Shown here piece by piece: positions 8,219-16,335 of a stretch of DNA of 34,323 bases (position 1 is its first letter; each line of letters opens with the position of its first letter). This DNA is from Puniceicoccales bacterium Verruco_01 (GTDB lineage Bacteria; Verrucomicrobiota; Verrucomicrobiia; Opitutales; Oceanipulchritudinaceae), in NCBI GenBank assembly GCA_001604565.1, contig LVBV01000014.1, positions 1 through 34,323 of the forward strand, read 5' to 3'. Made by a program: the position numbers and the translations under genes. Under the pieces are notes generated by a model. It saw nothing but the letters and a program-made list of their open reading frames with translations. It had not been told where the DNA came from and did not search any database.

Positions 8219-9295
8219 ATGGAAGAAGACCTGAAAAAACTCCGGGGCGAGATCGACGCGATCGACAGCGAGATCGTCAAGCGCCTGAACGAGCGCGTGC
8301 GCCTTGCCTGCGAGATCGGCAAGATCAAGCTCGAATGCGGCAAGGAGATCTATGTGCCCAGCCGCGAGGAGGAGGTCTTCGACAAACTCGTCGCGCAGAG
8401 CGGCGGCCCGTTGCCGGACAAGGCCCTGCGGAAGATCTACCGCGAGATCATCTCCGCCGCCATCGCGCTCGAAAAGCCGCTTCAGGTGGGATACCTCGGG
8501 CCCGAGGGCACCTACACGCATCAGGCCGCGATGAAGCACTTCGGCAGCTCCATCGGCTTCTCCAAGTTCCGCTCCGTGCCGGACGTCTTCACCTCCGTCA
8601 AGCGCGGCGAGTGCGACTACGGCATCGTGCCGGTGGAAAACTCCACCGAGGGCACGGTTCTCGGCACGCTGGACATGCTGGCCGAGGAGGACCTGCTCAT
8701 CGTCGCGCAGGTGTTCCTGGAGATCAATCAGTTCCTCATCAGCAAGTCGCCCGTTGCGGAAATCAAAAAGGTGTACTCCAAGGATAATGCCCTCGGCCAG
8801 TGCCGCCAGTGGCTCTCCCGCGTCCTGCCGAACGCCGACCAGATCGCGTGCGACTCCACGGCGGGCGCCGTCATCCTCGCGCGGGACAATCCCGGCGTGG
8901 CCGCCATCGGCAGTCGCGTGGCCGCGGAGCTGTACGGGGTGCCGATCATCGCGGAGAACATCGCCGACGTGATCGACAACGTGACCCGCTTCGTCGTCAT
9001 CGGCAAACACTCCTCCCCGCCCCTAGGCAACGGACGCGATCGCACGACGATCATCGTCACGATCCGCGACAAACCCGGCCAGCTCATGAACGTCTTGGCA
9101 TGCTTCTCGCGCAGGGGGATCAACGTCTGCAAGATCGAGTCGCGCCCCACGCGCAAGCGCATGTGGGACTACTACTTCTACATGGATTTCATCGGGCACA
9201 TCGAGGATGCGCCGGTGAAGGAGGCGATGGCGGAGCTCGAAACCTTCTGTCCCGTCGTCCGATGGCTTGGGAGCTACCCGGATTCCAAGCTCTAG
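8219..9295 (+). CDS. pheA: Chorismate mutase / prephenate dehydratase (P-protein)
   Basis: Converts chorismate to prephenate and then to phenylpyruvate in phenylalanine synthesis. The 358 residues contain an AroQ chorismate mutase helix bundle (about 1-90: LRGEIDAIDSEIVKRLNER), a prephenate dehydratase domain (about 95-275: YLGPEGTYTHQAA, VPVENSTEGTV, and the catalytic TRF motif in DNVTRFVVIG) and a regulatory ACT domain (about 280-358) with the phenylalanine-binding ESRPTRKRMWDYYFYMD region. Feedback inhibition by phenylalanine is therefore likely. ATG 8219 directly follows a GAGG. The gene lies 57 nt after the FG-GAP gene, with no clear functional link, and is followed by its own terminator. 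Confidence 0.97.
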   Translation: MEEDLKKLRGEIDAIDSEIVKRLNERVRLACEIGKIKLECGKEIYVPSREEEVFDKLVAQSGGPLPDKALRKIYREIISAAIALEKPLQVGYLGPEGTYTHQAAMKHFGSSIGFSKFRSVPDVFTSVKRGECDYGIVPVENSTEGTVLGTLDMLAEEDLLIVAQVFLEINQFLISKSPVAEIKKVYSKDNALGQCRQWLSRVLPNADQIACDSTAGAVILARDNPGVAAIGSRVAAELYGVPIIAENIADVIDNVTRFVVIGKHSSPPLGNGRDRTTIIVTIRDKPGQLMNVLACFSRRGINVCKIESRPTRKRMWDYYFYMDFIGHIEDAPVKEAMAELETFCPVVRWLGSYPDSKL

Positions 9296-9301
9296 CGGTA
9301 T

Positions 9302-9334
9302 GCCTTCGCGTCGGGTTGCGACCGGAGGCTTTTT
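9302..9334 (+). terminator. Rho-independent terminator of pheA
   Basis: A stem GCCTTCGCGTCG / CGACCGGAGGC with a 5-nt loop, one G-T pair and one bulge, is followed by five T (9330-9334), just after the pheA stop codon. Confidence 0.75.
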
Positions 9335-9370
9335 CGTTTTCAGGGGAAGGAAACGTTCCGCAACTCCATC

Positions 9371-9649
9371 ATGAGCGAACTACCCTCGTGTCTTCTTTCT
9401 CTTCGCGTGGTGCCGAACGCCTCGCGCGGGGAGATCGTTGGCAGGCAGGCGGACGGGAGGCTCAAGGTGAAGGTGGCCGCGCCGCCGGAGGGAGGCCGCG
9501 CAAACAAGGCCGTGTGCGAGCTTCTCGCGGAGGCGCTGGACCTGCCCAAACGTGCCGTGACGGTGGAAAAGGGCGAGACGGCGCGCGAAAAAACCGTGCG
9601 GATCGTCGGGATGGACGAGGCCGCTGTGACCGTGAAACTCGAACGCTGA
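9371..9649 (+). CDS. DUF167 / YggU family protein
   Basis: A 92-residue protein with the conserved DUF167 core: SLRVVPNASRGEIVG, LKVKVAAPPEGGRANKAVCELLAEAL and VTVEKGETAREKTVRI. The family is widespread, small and cytoplasmic, and its biochemical role is not settled. The length fits the family. No Shine-Dalgarno site precedes ATG 9371. It ends 8 nt from the convergent end of the flagellar operon, with no terminator between. Confidence 0.9.
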   Translation: MSELPSCLLSLRVVPNASRGEIVGRQADGRLKVKVAAPPEGGRANKAVCELLAEALDLPKRAVTVEKGETAREKTVRIVGMDEAAVTVKLER

Positions 9650-9657
9650 ACCACTCC

Positions 9658-10161
9658 CTACGCGGAAAGGTCCAGTCCACCACCCGTGGAGCCGGTGCTT
9701 AGGTAGGCCCCGCCGCGCTTGTTGTAGGTCTTGGTGGCGCTGCCGGGACGCAGGGCCATGAGGAGCTTCTCGTTGAGGGCGGCGGCGCGGGAAAGCATCA
9801 GGTTGTTCCGGCGCACTTTTTTCTGCGCGGAGGCGAGCACCTGACCACCCTGGTCGATGAGGGAGTCGAACATGCCCCGCGCCTGCATGGGGATGCCGCG
9901 CACCAGATCGCGCACGGTGATCTCCGGGTCGCGCCCGGCATTCCTTGCTAGGCGCGCACACACCTCCTCGCGCACGGCCCGGCGCTGATTGGCGGTGGCG
10001 GTCTGTTCGCGCACGGATTCGAGCGCCGCGAGAATCGCGTCCGTCTTTCCGGCTGCGATGGCGTCACGCTGTTCGTCGAGAAGGGCCAGCAGGCCGCCGT
10101 ATTCCGCGAGTTCGTCGCGCAGAGCGTCCGCCAGTTCCTCCCACTGACCCAAATCATGCAT
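9658..10161 (-). CDS. flgN: FlgN-like flagellar export chaperone
   Basis: A 167-residue, mostly helical protein with an N-terminal stretch typical of FlgN (LADALRDELAEYGGLLALLDEQRDAIAAGK) and a polar Gly/Ser-rich C-terminal tail. FlgN proteins bind the hook-filament junction proteins FlgK and FlgL in the cytoplasm before export. Recognition rests on coiled-coil pattern, length and position as last gene of the flg operon, rather than on an invariant motif. ATG 10161 overlaps the flgJ stop codon as ATGCATGA, which suggests translational coupling. An alternative ATG at 10173 would add 4 residues. flgK and flgL are not in the window. Confidence 0.65.
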   Translation of the reverse strand: MHDLGQWEELADALRDELAEYGGLLALLDEQRDAIAAGKTDAILAALESVREQTATANQRRAVREEVCARLARNAGRDPEITVRDLVRGIPMQARGMFDSLIDQGGQVLASAQKKVRRNNLMLSRAAALNEKLLMALRPGSATKTYNKRGGAYLSTGSTGGGLDLSA

Positions 10162-10492
10162 TGTGGTGAGCATTGCCGCTTGCTGGTTTTGCCCCAAGCC
10201 CCTGAAGCTGAAGCTGGATTGCGTTTGCCATGCCCAGTCCCCCGCCCTTTTCGATCCCGTCCGCGACGGTATCGACAATCATGGACTGGTAGATGTCCTT
10301 GCCGGGAGCGTCCTCCCCGAGGGAAGAATTGGTGAGCGGTTTGAGCGCGTCCTTGAGGTATTCCTTGAGGAAGATCCCCTCGAACTGCCGTGCCACGTAC
10401 CCCGCCTGCTCGGCTGCGGAACGCTTTTCAAGGCTCCGCATCTGGGCGTTGGCGTCGAGTCCCATCATTCCTGTCTGAACGACCGGCTGCAT
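10154..10492 (-). CDS. flgJ: FlgJ-type rod-binding protein, single-domain form
   Basis: A 112-residue protein matching only the N-terminal rod-binding domain of FlgJ (PF10135): AARQFEG-like segment YVARQFEGIFLKEYLKDAL, then YQSMIVDTVADGIEKGGGLGMANAI. It lacks the C-terminal peptidoglycan hydrolase domain of enterobacterial FlgJ. Single-domain forms are common outside the Gammaproteobacteria, where a separate lytic enzyme opens the wall for the rod. It lies between flgI and flgN. The 8-nt overlap with flgN supports cotranslation. Confidence 0.88.
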   Translation of the reverse strand: MQPVVQTGMMGLDANAQMRSLEKRSAAEQAGYVARQFEGIFLKEYLKDALKPLTNSSLGEDAPGKDIYQSMIVDTVADGIEKGGGLGMANAIQLQLQGLGAKPASGNAHHNA

Positions 10493-10508
10493 GGTGTGTG
10501 AGTAAAAA

Positions 10509-11615
10509 TCAGTTGATGATGAGTTCCGCCTGAAGAGCCCCGGCCTTCTTCATGGACTGAAGGATGGAGATCATCTCGCGGGTGGAGACACCCAGCGCGT
10601 TCAGCGCCTGCGTGAGGCGTTCGAGCGTCGGGTATTCGTTGATCATGGCAAAGCTGCCGCGCTTTTCGTCGATGCTCGTCTGTGTGGAGTTGACGGTGGT
10701 CGTCTGCCCCTGTGAGCGGGCGTTCGGCTGCGACACGCCCTGACTGGAGGCTACGGTGATGACGAGCGACCCGTGACTGACCGCCACGCTCGAAAGGCGC
10801 ACCGGCTGGGTGGCCACGATCGTGCCCGTCCGCTCGTTGATGATGATCCGCGCGAGCGTGTCGGGCTGGACCTCCATCGTGCCGAGGATGGCCAGGAAGT
10901 TCGGTTCCTGTCCCTTGAAGGCGTCCGGAATGCGGACATTCACCGAGGCGGAATCATTGGCCTGCGAGGAGGCGGGAAAGGTTTCGTTGATCGCGTCGGC
11001 AATGCGCACGGCGGTCGTGAAGTCGGGGTTGAGAAGGAGCAGATCGAGGGAGCCGTCCTCGCGAACGAGATTTGTCTCGATGCGCTTTTCCACAATGGCG
11101 CCGCCGCTGATGACGCCCACGGTGGGGTGGTTCTTGGTCACCGTGGCGCCGCCCGCGCCGCCGGAACCTCCCGTGAAGCCGCCGATGACGAGCGGTCCCT
11201 GCGCCACAGCGTACACCTTGCCGTCGGCGCCCATGAGGGGTGTCTGCAAAAGCACGCCGCCCTGCAGGCTCGTCGCGTCACCCATGGAGGAGACGGTCAC
11301 GTCGATGCGCGTGCCGGGCCGCACGAAGGGCCCGATGTCGCAGGTAACCATCACTGCGGCGATGTTGTCGCTCTTCACCTTTTCCTTGTCCACGCTGATG
11401 CCGAAACGCTTGAGGACGTTGGCAAGGCTCTGGAGGGTGAAGTTCAGGCGCGAGTCGCCATCGCCCGCAAGGCCCACGACGACGCCGTAGCCGACGAGCT
11501 GGTTATCGCGTCCGCCCTCGACGCTCGTCACATCCTTGATGCGCGAGGCGGAAAGCCCCTGCGGAAGAAGAAGCGCGAGAACCAAAAGAAACTGAATGAG
11601 CCGGGAGTGTTTCAT
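10509..11615 (-). CDS. flgI: Flagellar P-ring protein FlgI
   Basis: Forms the P ring around the flagellar rod in the peptidoglycan layer. It has 368 residues, the usual length. A Sec signal peptide (LIQFLLVLALLLPQGLSA) is followed by SRIKDVTSVEGGRDNQLVGYG, the family signature, and GLAGDGDS. The C-terminal TLERLTQALNALGVSTREMISILQSMKKAGAL segment is also typical. TAGGAA about 10 nt before ATG supports the start. It lies 12 nt after flgH. Its presence shows an outer-membrane-spanning flagellum. Confidence 0.97.
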   Translation of the reverse strand: MKHSRLIQFLLVLALLLPQGLSASRIKDVTSVEGGRDNQLVGYGVVVGLAGDGDSRLNFTLQSLANVLKRFGISVDKEKVKSDNIAAVMVTCDIGPFVRPGTRIDVTVSSMGDATSLQGGVLLQTPLMGADGKVYAVAQGPLVIGGFTGGSGGAGGATVTKNHPTVGVISGGAIVEKRIETNLVREDGSLDLLLLNPDFTTAVRIADAINETFPASSQANDSASVNVRIPDAFKGQEPNFLAILGTMEVQPDTLARIIINERTGTIVATQPVRLSSVAVSHGSLVITVASSQGVSQPNARSQGQTTTVNSTQTSIDEKRGSFAMINEYPTLERLTQALNALGVSTREMISILQSMKKAGALQAELIIN

Positions 11616-11627
11616 GGCGGTGGGTTC

Positions 11628-12257
11628 CTACGGACCGATCCGGTTGGCGAGTTTCATGCCCCAGCCTTCCTTCTCGGCTTGGCTGAGGCTGCCCTCGGCG
11701 ACGATCTCGATGCGGGCGTCGGCGATCTGACTGGAAGAGATGGTGTTGGACGTGGAAACATCCGCCGGGCGGCAGATACCCTGCGTCAGCATATAGTACG
11801 TCTCGCCGGAATAGGTGATGACGCGCACGCCCTCCAGAACGAGGTTCCCGTTCGGCAACACGTCCACCACCTGCACGCTGATCTCGGCGGTGATGCTGTG
11901 CGAATTGCCCAAGGTTCCGCTGCCTTCGTGGGTGTTGTTGGCAGTGGTGAGGTCCGTGGAGGGCGTTGTCCCGTCCTTGCGGGCCAGAACGTCCTTGAAG
12001 AGCAGCTGCGTAAAGTTGTTCTTGATGTTCGCCGACTTGGAGGTGGACATCTTGACCGACGAGGCGAGAGTGGAATTCTCGTTCACCTGAATCGTCAGGA
12101 TGTCGCCGATGGAGGTGGCCACCTTGTCGGCAAACATGCTGCGTTCGTTGCCGCCGGCCCAGAGACTGCCGTCCACGGGCGAAGCGGGGCACGCTCCCGC
12201 GGCAAAAAGAGCCGCGAGGGGCAGGAGGCTAGAAATATACCTGTACGGTGCGGTCAT
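11628..12257 (-). CDS. flgH: Flagellar L-ring protein FlgH
   Basis: A 209-residue protein with an N-terminal hydrophobic export signal and a possible degenerate lipobox (FAAGAC), then SLWAGGNERSMFADKVATSIGDILTIQVNE, which matches the FlgH core. The C-terminal VDVLPNGNLVLEGVRVI and NTISSSQIADARIEI segments are family hallmarks. It forms the outer-membrane L ring. AAGGAT lies 7 nt before the start. It overlaps the end of flgA by 29 nt in another frame. Confidence 0.95.
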   Translation of the reverse strand: MTAPYRYISSLLPLAALFAAGACPASPVDGSLWAGGNERSMFADKVATSIGDILTIQVNENSTLASSVKMSTSKSANIKNNFTQLLFKDVLARKDGTTPSTDLTTANNTHEGSGTLGNSHSITAEISVQVVDVLPNGNLVLEGVRVITYSGETYYMLTQGICRPADVSTSNTISSSQIADARIEIVAEGSLSQAEKEGWGMKLANRIGP

Positions 12258-13041
12258 CGAGTATCCTTGCCTGAATGTCCTTGCTTGTGGAAAGATTGCG
12301 GACGCTGACGATATCGCCCTCGCGCCCGTCCTCCAGCGCCACGGCTTTGACGGTGACGCGCAGTGCCCCCTCGCTCGCCACGGCCTCCACCACCTGTCCC
12401 TTGCGGACGAGGGGCTTGAGCTCCACGTCGCGCCAGGAAAGAAGGTCGCCGGCGGCGATGGACGTCTTCGTCCGGTATTCGCCGATGGCGACGGACGAGG
12501 AGATCGCGTTCACCGTGGCCGGAAGAACGTCCGTCACGGTGGTTGTCACATCGTTTGTGGAAAGGATCTGCCCGCGCTCGATCCGGCGGGTGACGGAGAA
12601 CACCTCGCGCATCAGGGCGCAGGTGATCTGCATCGTGTAGTCGCCAAGAGTCCGCTCCCCGGCCTTGAGGCGGAAGGAGATGATCATACGGGGGGAAAGT
12701 CCCTGCGGTGGAAGGCGCGTCAGTTCCAGCGTCCAACCAGAATCCGGTGCCGTGGCACCGCGCCAGGGCGTGGCGGCATCGATCTTCAGGGTGCCCTCGG
12801 GGGCGTAGCGGGCCACGAGGGCGTCGGAAAGGGCGGCGAGAACCTCGCTCTGGAGGACCGGCACGCTCTGCGCCCTTGGGTTCACAAGCGGCGCTGCGGA
12901 AACCGGTGCGGCCTCAGGAACGGCCTGCGTCTGCCGGGCGCTCGCCGGGCGCATCTCAGCAACGGGGACCAGGAGCGAGTCAAGGTCCGCCGCCGCGAGC
13001 ATCGCGGGGAAAAGAGCGAGAACTGCGAAAAGAATCTTCAT
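12229..13041 (-). CDS. flgA: FlgA, P-ring assembly chaperone
   Basis: A 270-residue secreted protein: short signal peptide (ILFAVLALFPAMLAAA), a variable Ala/Pro-rich region, and a C-terminal SAF domain of about 120 residues (RIERGQILSTNDVT, RTKTSIAAGDLLSWRDVELKPLVRKGQVVEAV, GDIVSVRNLSTSKDIQARI). FlgA helps P-ring assembly in the periplasm. ATG follows the flgG stop codon directly (TAAATG), so translation is probably coupled, and there is no separate Shine-Dalgarno site. Confidence 0.93.
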   Translation of the reverse strand: MKILFAVLALFPAMLAAADLDSLLVPVAEMRPASARQTQAVPEAAPVSAAPLVNPRAQSVPVLQSEVLAALSDALVARYAPEGTLKIDAATPWRGATAPDSGWTLELTRLPPQGLSPRMIISFRLKAGERTLGDYTMQITCALMREVFSVTRRIERGQILSTNDVTTTVTDVLPATVNAISSSVAIGEYRTKTSIAAGDLLSWRDVELKPLVRKGQVVEAVASEGALRVTVKAVALEDGREGDIVSVRNLSTSKDIQARILDDRTVQVYF

Positions 13042-13830
13042 TTAGGAGCGCTTGAGCTGGTTCACGATGCCGAGCATGCTGTCCGAAGACTGGATGGCCT
13101 TGGAGTTGATCTCGTAGGCGCGCTGGGCGACGATCATGTTCACCATCTCCTGAACGACGTTCACGTTGCTCATTTCGAGATATCCCTGCTCGATGGTGCC
13201 GAAGCCTGTGTCTCCGGGGGTGCCGATCTCGGCCTGCCCGCTCGCCTCGGTCTGCTGGAAAAGATTGCCGCCCATTGCCCGCAGGCCGCCCGCGTTGGCA
13301 AAGCGTGCGAGCTGGATCTGCCCGCCCTGCTGGGTGGTGCCGTCACTCATGGTGTAGGTGATCTGGCCGTTCGGGCTCACGTAGAGGCTCACTGCCTCGG
13401 TCGGAATGGTGCCGAGGCCCGTCAGCACCTTGCCGTCGGCATTCACGATCTCGCCGGTGGAGCTGCGCTTGAAGGAGCCGTCGCGGGTGTAGAGGGTGGA
13501 ACCGTCGTCCGCCTCCACCTGGAAAAAACCTCCGCCGTTGATCGCCACGTCCATCTCCTCGCCCGTCTGGGTGAGCTGGCCCTGCGTGAAGACGCGGCTC
13601 GTGGAGACCACGCGCGTGCCGTTGCCCACGGCGACGCTCGTCGGAACGGTGCCGCCGGTGGCCGTCTGGCCGCCCGCCTGACGCCGGTCCTGATACAGCA
13701 GGTCCTGGAACTCCACCTTGCTGCGCTTGAAGCCGCTCGTGTTCACGTTCGCGATGTTGTTCGAGATCGTGTCGAGGTTCACCTGCTGGGCATCCATGCC
13801 CGAGGCCGCGGAATAAAGGGAAAGGATCAT
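13042..13830 (-). CDS. flgG: Flagellar distal rod protein FlgG
   Basis: A 262-residue protein, the normal length for FlgG. The N-terminus MILSLYSAASGMDAQQVNLD and TISNNIANVNTSGFKRSKVEF is the rod-protein signature. The C-terminal EMSNVNVVQEMVNMIVAQRAYE helix forms the axial coiled coil. It builds the distal rod, outside the cytoplasm, after export by the flagellar type III system. It lies 19 nt after flgF. Confidence 0.97.
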   Translation of the reverse strand: MILSLYSAASGMDAQQVNLDTISNNIANVNTSGFKRSKVEFQDLLYQDRRQAGGQTATGGTVPTSVAVGNGTRVVSTSRVFTQGQLTQTGEEMDVAINGGGFFQVEADDGSTLYTRDGSFKRSSTGEIVNADGKVLTGLGTIPTEAVSLYVSPNGQITYTMSDGTTQQGGQIQLARFANAGGLRAMGGNLFQQTEASGQAEIGTPGDTGFGTIEQGYLEMSNVNVVQEMVNMIVAQRAYEINSKAIQSSDSMLGIVNQLKRS

Positions 13831-13849
13831 GTGTGACTATGGTTGTTGG

Positions 13850-14578
13850 TTAGGCGGAGAAGGCCTGGATCGCCTTGCCCATCGCGCTGTCGGCGGACTG
13901 GATGGACTTGGAGTTGGCCTCGTAGGCGCGGGAGACGTTGATCATGTTCACCATCTCGCGCAGGACCGAGACGTTGCTGGCCTCGTAGAAGCCGGTGATG
14001 AGGACGGGATCGTCCACGTTGTTGATGCCGGGGTCCGCCTCTCCGGCGACGGCAAAGCCGTTCGAGGAGCGGACCATGAGTTCCGGACGGTCGATCGTGA
14101 CGAGATTGATCCTACCGGCTTCGGCGCCGTTCTGGAAAACATTGCCGCGGGCGTCGATCGTCACGTCGCCGTTGGCGAGTCCCCCGATGGGACCGGTCGG
14201 GCTCATCACCGCCGCGCCCGTGCAGTCCATGAGCTGGCCGCCGGGGCTCACGTGAAAACGACCGTCGCGGGTGTAGCGCATGGATCCGTCCGGATCGCGC
14301 ACCGTGAAGAAGGCGTCTCCGTCGATCGCCACATCGAGCGGGCTGTCCGAGGAAAGGCGCAGGCCCGCGCTGTAATCCACCTTGGCGTCGGCCTTCACGA
14401 GACTGCCGAGACTGGCCGCAAAATCGCCCTCGGCGGCAGGATTGCCCTCGCCGCGCATCGCCACTCCCGTCGCGCGGAAGCCCGACACGGAGCTGTTGGC
14501 GATGTTGTCGCTGATGGCGTCCTGCCATTTTTCCAGCCCCTTCATGGCGGCTGCGCCCTGATAGATACCGTCCAGCAT
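13850..14578 (-). CDS. flgF: Flagellar rod protein FlgF
   Basis: A 242-residue rod protein related to FlgG, first gene of the operon. It shows SDNIANSSVSGFRA near the N-terminus, the central DVAIDGDAFFTVRDPDGSMRYTRDGRF, and the C-terminal EASNVSVLREMVNMINVSRAYE helix. The N-terminus is less canonical than that of FlgG, and position before flgG supports FlgF. No Shine-Dalgarno site precedes ATG 14578. A candidate sigma-54 promoter ends about 15 nt upstream, which would give an almost leaderless mRNA. Confidence 0.92.
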   Translation of the reverse strand: MLDGIYQGAAAMKGLEKWQDAISDNIANSSVSGFRATGVAMRGEGNPAAEGDFAASLGSLVKADAKVDYSAGLRLSSDSPLDVAIDGDAFFTVRDPDGSMRYTRDGRFHVSPGGQLMDCTGAAVMSPTGPIGGLANGDVTIDARGNVFQNGAEAGRINLVTIDRPELMVRSSNGFAVAGEADPGINNVDDPVLITGFYEASNVSVLREMVNMINVSRAYEANSKSIQSADSAMGKAIQAFSA

Positions 14579-14592
14579 TTGCCCGCAAGTGC

Positions 14593-14608
14593 AGCAGCCC
14601 GGGTGCCA
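14593..14608 (-). promoter_or_regulatory. Candidate sigma-54 (-24/-12) promoter of the flg operon
   Basis: On the minus strand TGGCACCCGGGCTGCT has GG and GC in the -24 and -12 positions with correct spacing (12 nt from the first G of GG to the G of GC), close to TGGCAC-N5-TTGCW. Transcription would start at about 14582, only a few nt before the flgF ATG. Sigma-54 control of rod and hook genes is common, but no rpoN or activator gene is in the window. Confidence 0.45.
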
Positions 14609-14706
14609 TTATGCTTAAATCGTTGTGCTTGCGAGTCTTGAAAAAAGTGATGATGCGGACCCCGGCAAGTTTTTCCCTTGGCGGGCAGCGCGGATTTACC
14701 GTACAC

Positions 14707-14747
14707 AAAAAGGCGCCGCGTTCCTCATTGCGAGTGACGCGGCGCCT
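14707..14747 (-). terminator. Rho-independent terminator of fabD
   Basis: A perfect 11-bp stem (14711-14721 with 14737-14747, AGGCGCCGCGT) with a 15-nt loop is followed by a T run on the minus strand, 17 nt after the fabD stop codon. It separates fabD from the flg operon downstream. Confidence 0.9.
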
Positions 14748-14763
14748 GCGGAAAGAAACGTCC

Positions 14764-15687
14764 TTACGACACCTTCGGCAGGGCCTCGACTTCCGACCAT
14801 TCGCTGACCGAGGAGACCGCGAGGGACTTGTCGATGCGCTTGAGCATGCCCGCGAGGATCTTGCCGGGACCGCACTCGATGAAGCTGGCGACCCCGCCCG
14901 CCACGGCGCTGCGGACATCCTCCTCCCAGCGGACGGAATGCGTCACCTGGAGGGAAAGATTCTTGCGGATTTCCTCCGGATCCTCCACGAGGCGCCCGGT
15001 CACGTTGCTGTACACCGGGATGCGGGGACGGGAGATCTTCACCGTGCCGAGAAATTCCGTAAAGGCGTCCGCCGCGGACTGCATCAGGCGGCTGTGATAG
15101 GCGCCCGCCACCTTGAGGGGGGCCACCATCTTGAACTTGCCGGAGGCCTTGGCGGCGTCTGCGGCGGCAAGGCAGCGCTCGCGATCGCCGGAAATCACGA
15201 TCTGGCCGGGGCAGTTGAGGTTCGCCATGTCCACGTCGAACTGCGCGCAGATTTCCTTTACGTCGGCCACGCTCCCGCCGATGAGGGAGACCATCGTGCC
15301 GTCGGTCTTCTCGCAGGCCACCTGCATCAGGCGTCCGCGCTCGGCCACCGTGCGCAGGCCGTCCGCGAAATCGAAGGCTCCCGCATACGTCAGGGCCGTG
15401 AATTCGCCAAGCGAGAGGCCGAGGGCCGCGCCCACCTGCGGCAGGCGTCCGGTCTCCTCCAGCGCCGCGACGATCGCGAGGCCCTGCGTGAAAAGCGCGG
15501 GCTGGCAGACCTTCGTCTCGGTGAGAGCCTCGGCGGGACCGCTAAAGGAGAAGGAGCTGATGCTCCACCCCAGCGCCTTGTCGGCTTTCTCGTAAACGGA
15601 GCGCGCGGCGGCGCTCGCATCGCAGAGCGAGCGACCCATGCCCACGCTCTGGGCTCCCTGTCCGGAGAATAACAGTCCTATCGACAT
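14764..15687 (-). CDS. fabD: Malonyl-CoA:ACP transacylase
   Basis: Transfers malonyl groups from CoA to acyl carrier protein to supply fatty-acid elongation. It has 307 residues, the usual length. Motifs: N-terminal LLFSGQGAQSVGMG, the active-site GLSLGEFTAL (catalytic Ser in GLSLG), GAYHSRLM with the catalytic His, and C-terminal FIECGPGKILAGML. ATG 15687 is chosen because the conserved core begins at residue 4 and GGAAG lies 5 nt upstream; the frame is open further upstream without conserved sequence. No other fab genes are adjacent. Confidence 0.96.
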   Translation of the reverse strand: MSIGLLFSGQGAQSVGMGRSLCDASAAARSVYEKADKALGWSISSFSFSGPAEALTETKVCQPALFTQGLAIVAALEETGRLPQVGAALGLSLGEFTALTYAGAFDFADGLRTVAERGRLMQVACEKTDGTMVSLIGGSVADVKEICAQFDVDMANLNCPGQIVISGDRERCLAAADAAKASGKFKMVAPLKVAGAYHSRLMQSAADAFTEFLGTVKISRPRIPVYSNVTGRLVEDPEEIRKNLSLQVTHSVRWEEDVRSAVAGGVASFIECGPGKILAGMLKRIDKSLAVSSVSEWSEVEALPKVS

Positions 15688-15806
15688 AATGCTTCCGATT
15701 GGTGTTGTGGTTGGAGAAAGGGTTTCGCGCATTGGACGCGGTTGCCCGGCAAAAGGTTCAAAATGGCCATTCCGGGCCCGTGACAACGCCGTTTTCCCAT
15801 ACAATT

Positions 15807-15836
15807 CGCGCCCGCTGGATACATCCAGCGGGCGCG
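15807..15836 (-). terminator. Strong hairpin downstream of rpmE2
   Basis: A perfect 14-bp inverted repeat (CGCGCCCGCTGGAT and its complement, 2-nt centre) starts 26 nt after the rpmE2 stop codon. There is no T run on either strand, so it is a terminator without U-tract or an RNA-stabilising hairpin. Confidence 0.45.
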
Positions 15837-15862
15837 AAGGAAAAGGAACTGCGACTGCGCAA

Positions 15863-16111
15863 CTAGGCGCGGCGGCGGGCGAACTTCTTGTTGAACTTGT
15901 CCACGCGGCCCGCCGTATCGACGAAGCGCTTCTCACCGGTGTATATCGGATGGCTGTCCATCGTCACGTCGCGGAGCACGACAAAGTACTCGACACCGTC
16001 GATGGTCTCCTTGCGGTCCGAACGGACCGTGGAGAGCGTGAGAAACTTGCGGCCCGTGGAAACGTCCTGGTAGCACACGGGATTGGCCTTGGGATGGATA
16101 TTGGCTTTCAC
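15863..16111 (-). CDS. rpmE2: Ribosomal protein bL31, type B (no CxxC zinc motif)
   Basis: An 82-residue bL31 of type B: MKANIHPKANPVCYQDVSTG start, FLTLSTVRSDRK, and HPIYTGEKRFVDTAGRVDKFNKKF. It has a single Cys and lacks the CxxC pairs of the zinc-binding form. The start codon is GTG at 16111, with GAGGAG 11 nt upstream. It is paired with a type-B bL36 gene 34 nt upstream. In several bacteria such paralogs replace the zinc forms during zinc limitation under Zur. No recognisable Zur box was seen here, and whether zinc-form copies exist elsewhere is unknown. Confidence 0.94.
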   Translation of the reverse strand: MKANIHPKANPVCYQDVSTGRKFLTLSTVRSDRKETIDGVEYFVVLRDVTMDSHPIYTGEKRFVDTAGRVDKFNKKFARRRA

Positions 16112-16145
16112 TGGATATGAGTCTCCTCTGCTCTGGGGTGTGCGT

Positions 16146-16271
16146 TTAGCCCTGGCGCGCCTTGAAGCGCGGGTTGGTCTTGTTGATCACGTACACGCGG
16201 CCCTTGCGGCGAACCACCTGGCAATCCGGATGACGGTGTTTGAGTGACTTGAGGGACGATGCTACTTTCAT
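16146..16271 (-). CDS. rpmJ: Ribosomal protein bL36, type B
   Basis: A 41-residue protein: [20 protein letters not shown] then [21 protein letters not shown]. This is the zinc-independent form of bL36, with one Cys instead of the C-C-C-H set. ATG 16271 gives exactly the length usual for type B. The reading frame continues upstream, but that part runs towards the MITE-like element and has no conserved sequence. There is no Shine-Dalgarno site. rpmE2 follows on the same strand. Confidence 0.94.
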   Translation of the reverse strand: MKVASSLKSLKHRHPDCQVVRRKGRVYVINKTNPRFKARQG

Positions 16272-16335
16272 GGCGGAAAAGATGGGAATGAAACAGTCCG
16301 GACTCGTTCTGTCAATGCCCGAAAACGAACTTTCG

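Noticed and set aside
10773..13836. Two long plus-strand open frames (about 511 and 578 codons) opposite the flg operon
   Set aside because: They overlap flgI, flgH, flgA and flgG, whose motifs are unmistakable; the antisense products are His/Arg/Gly-rich shadow sequences.
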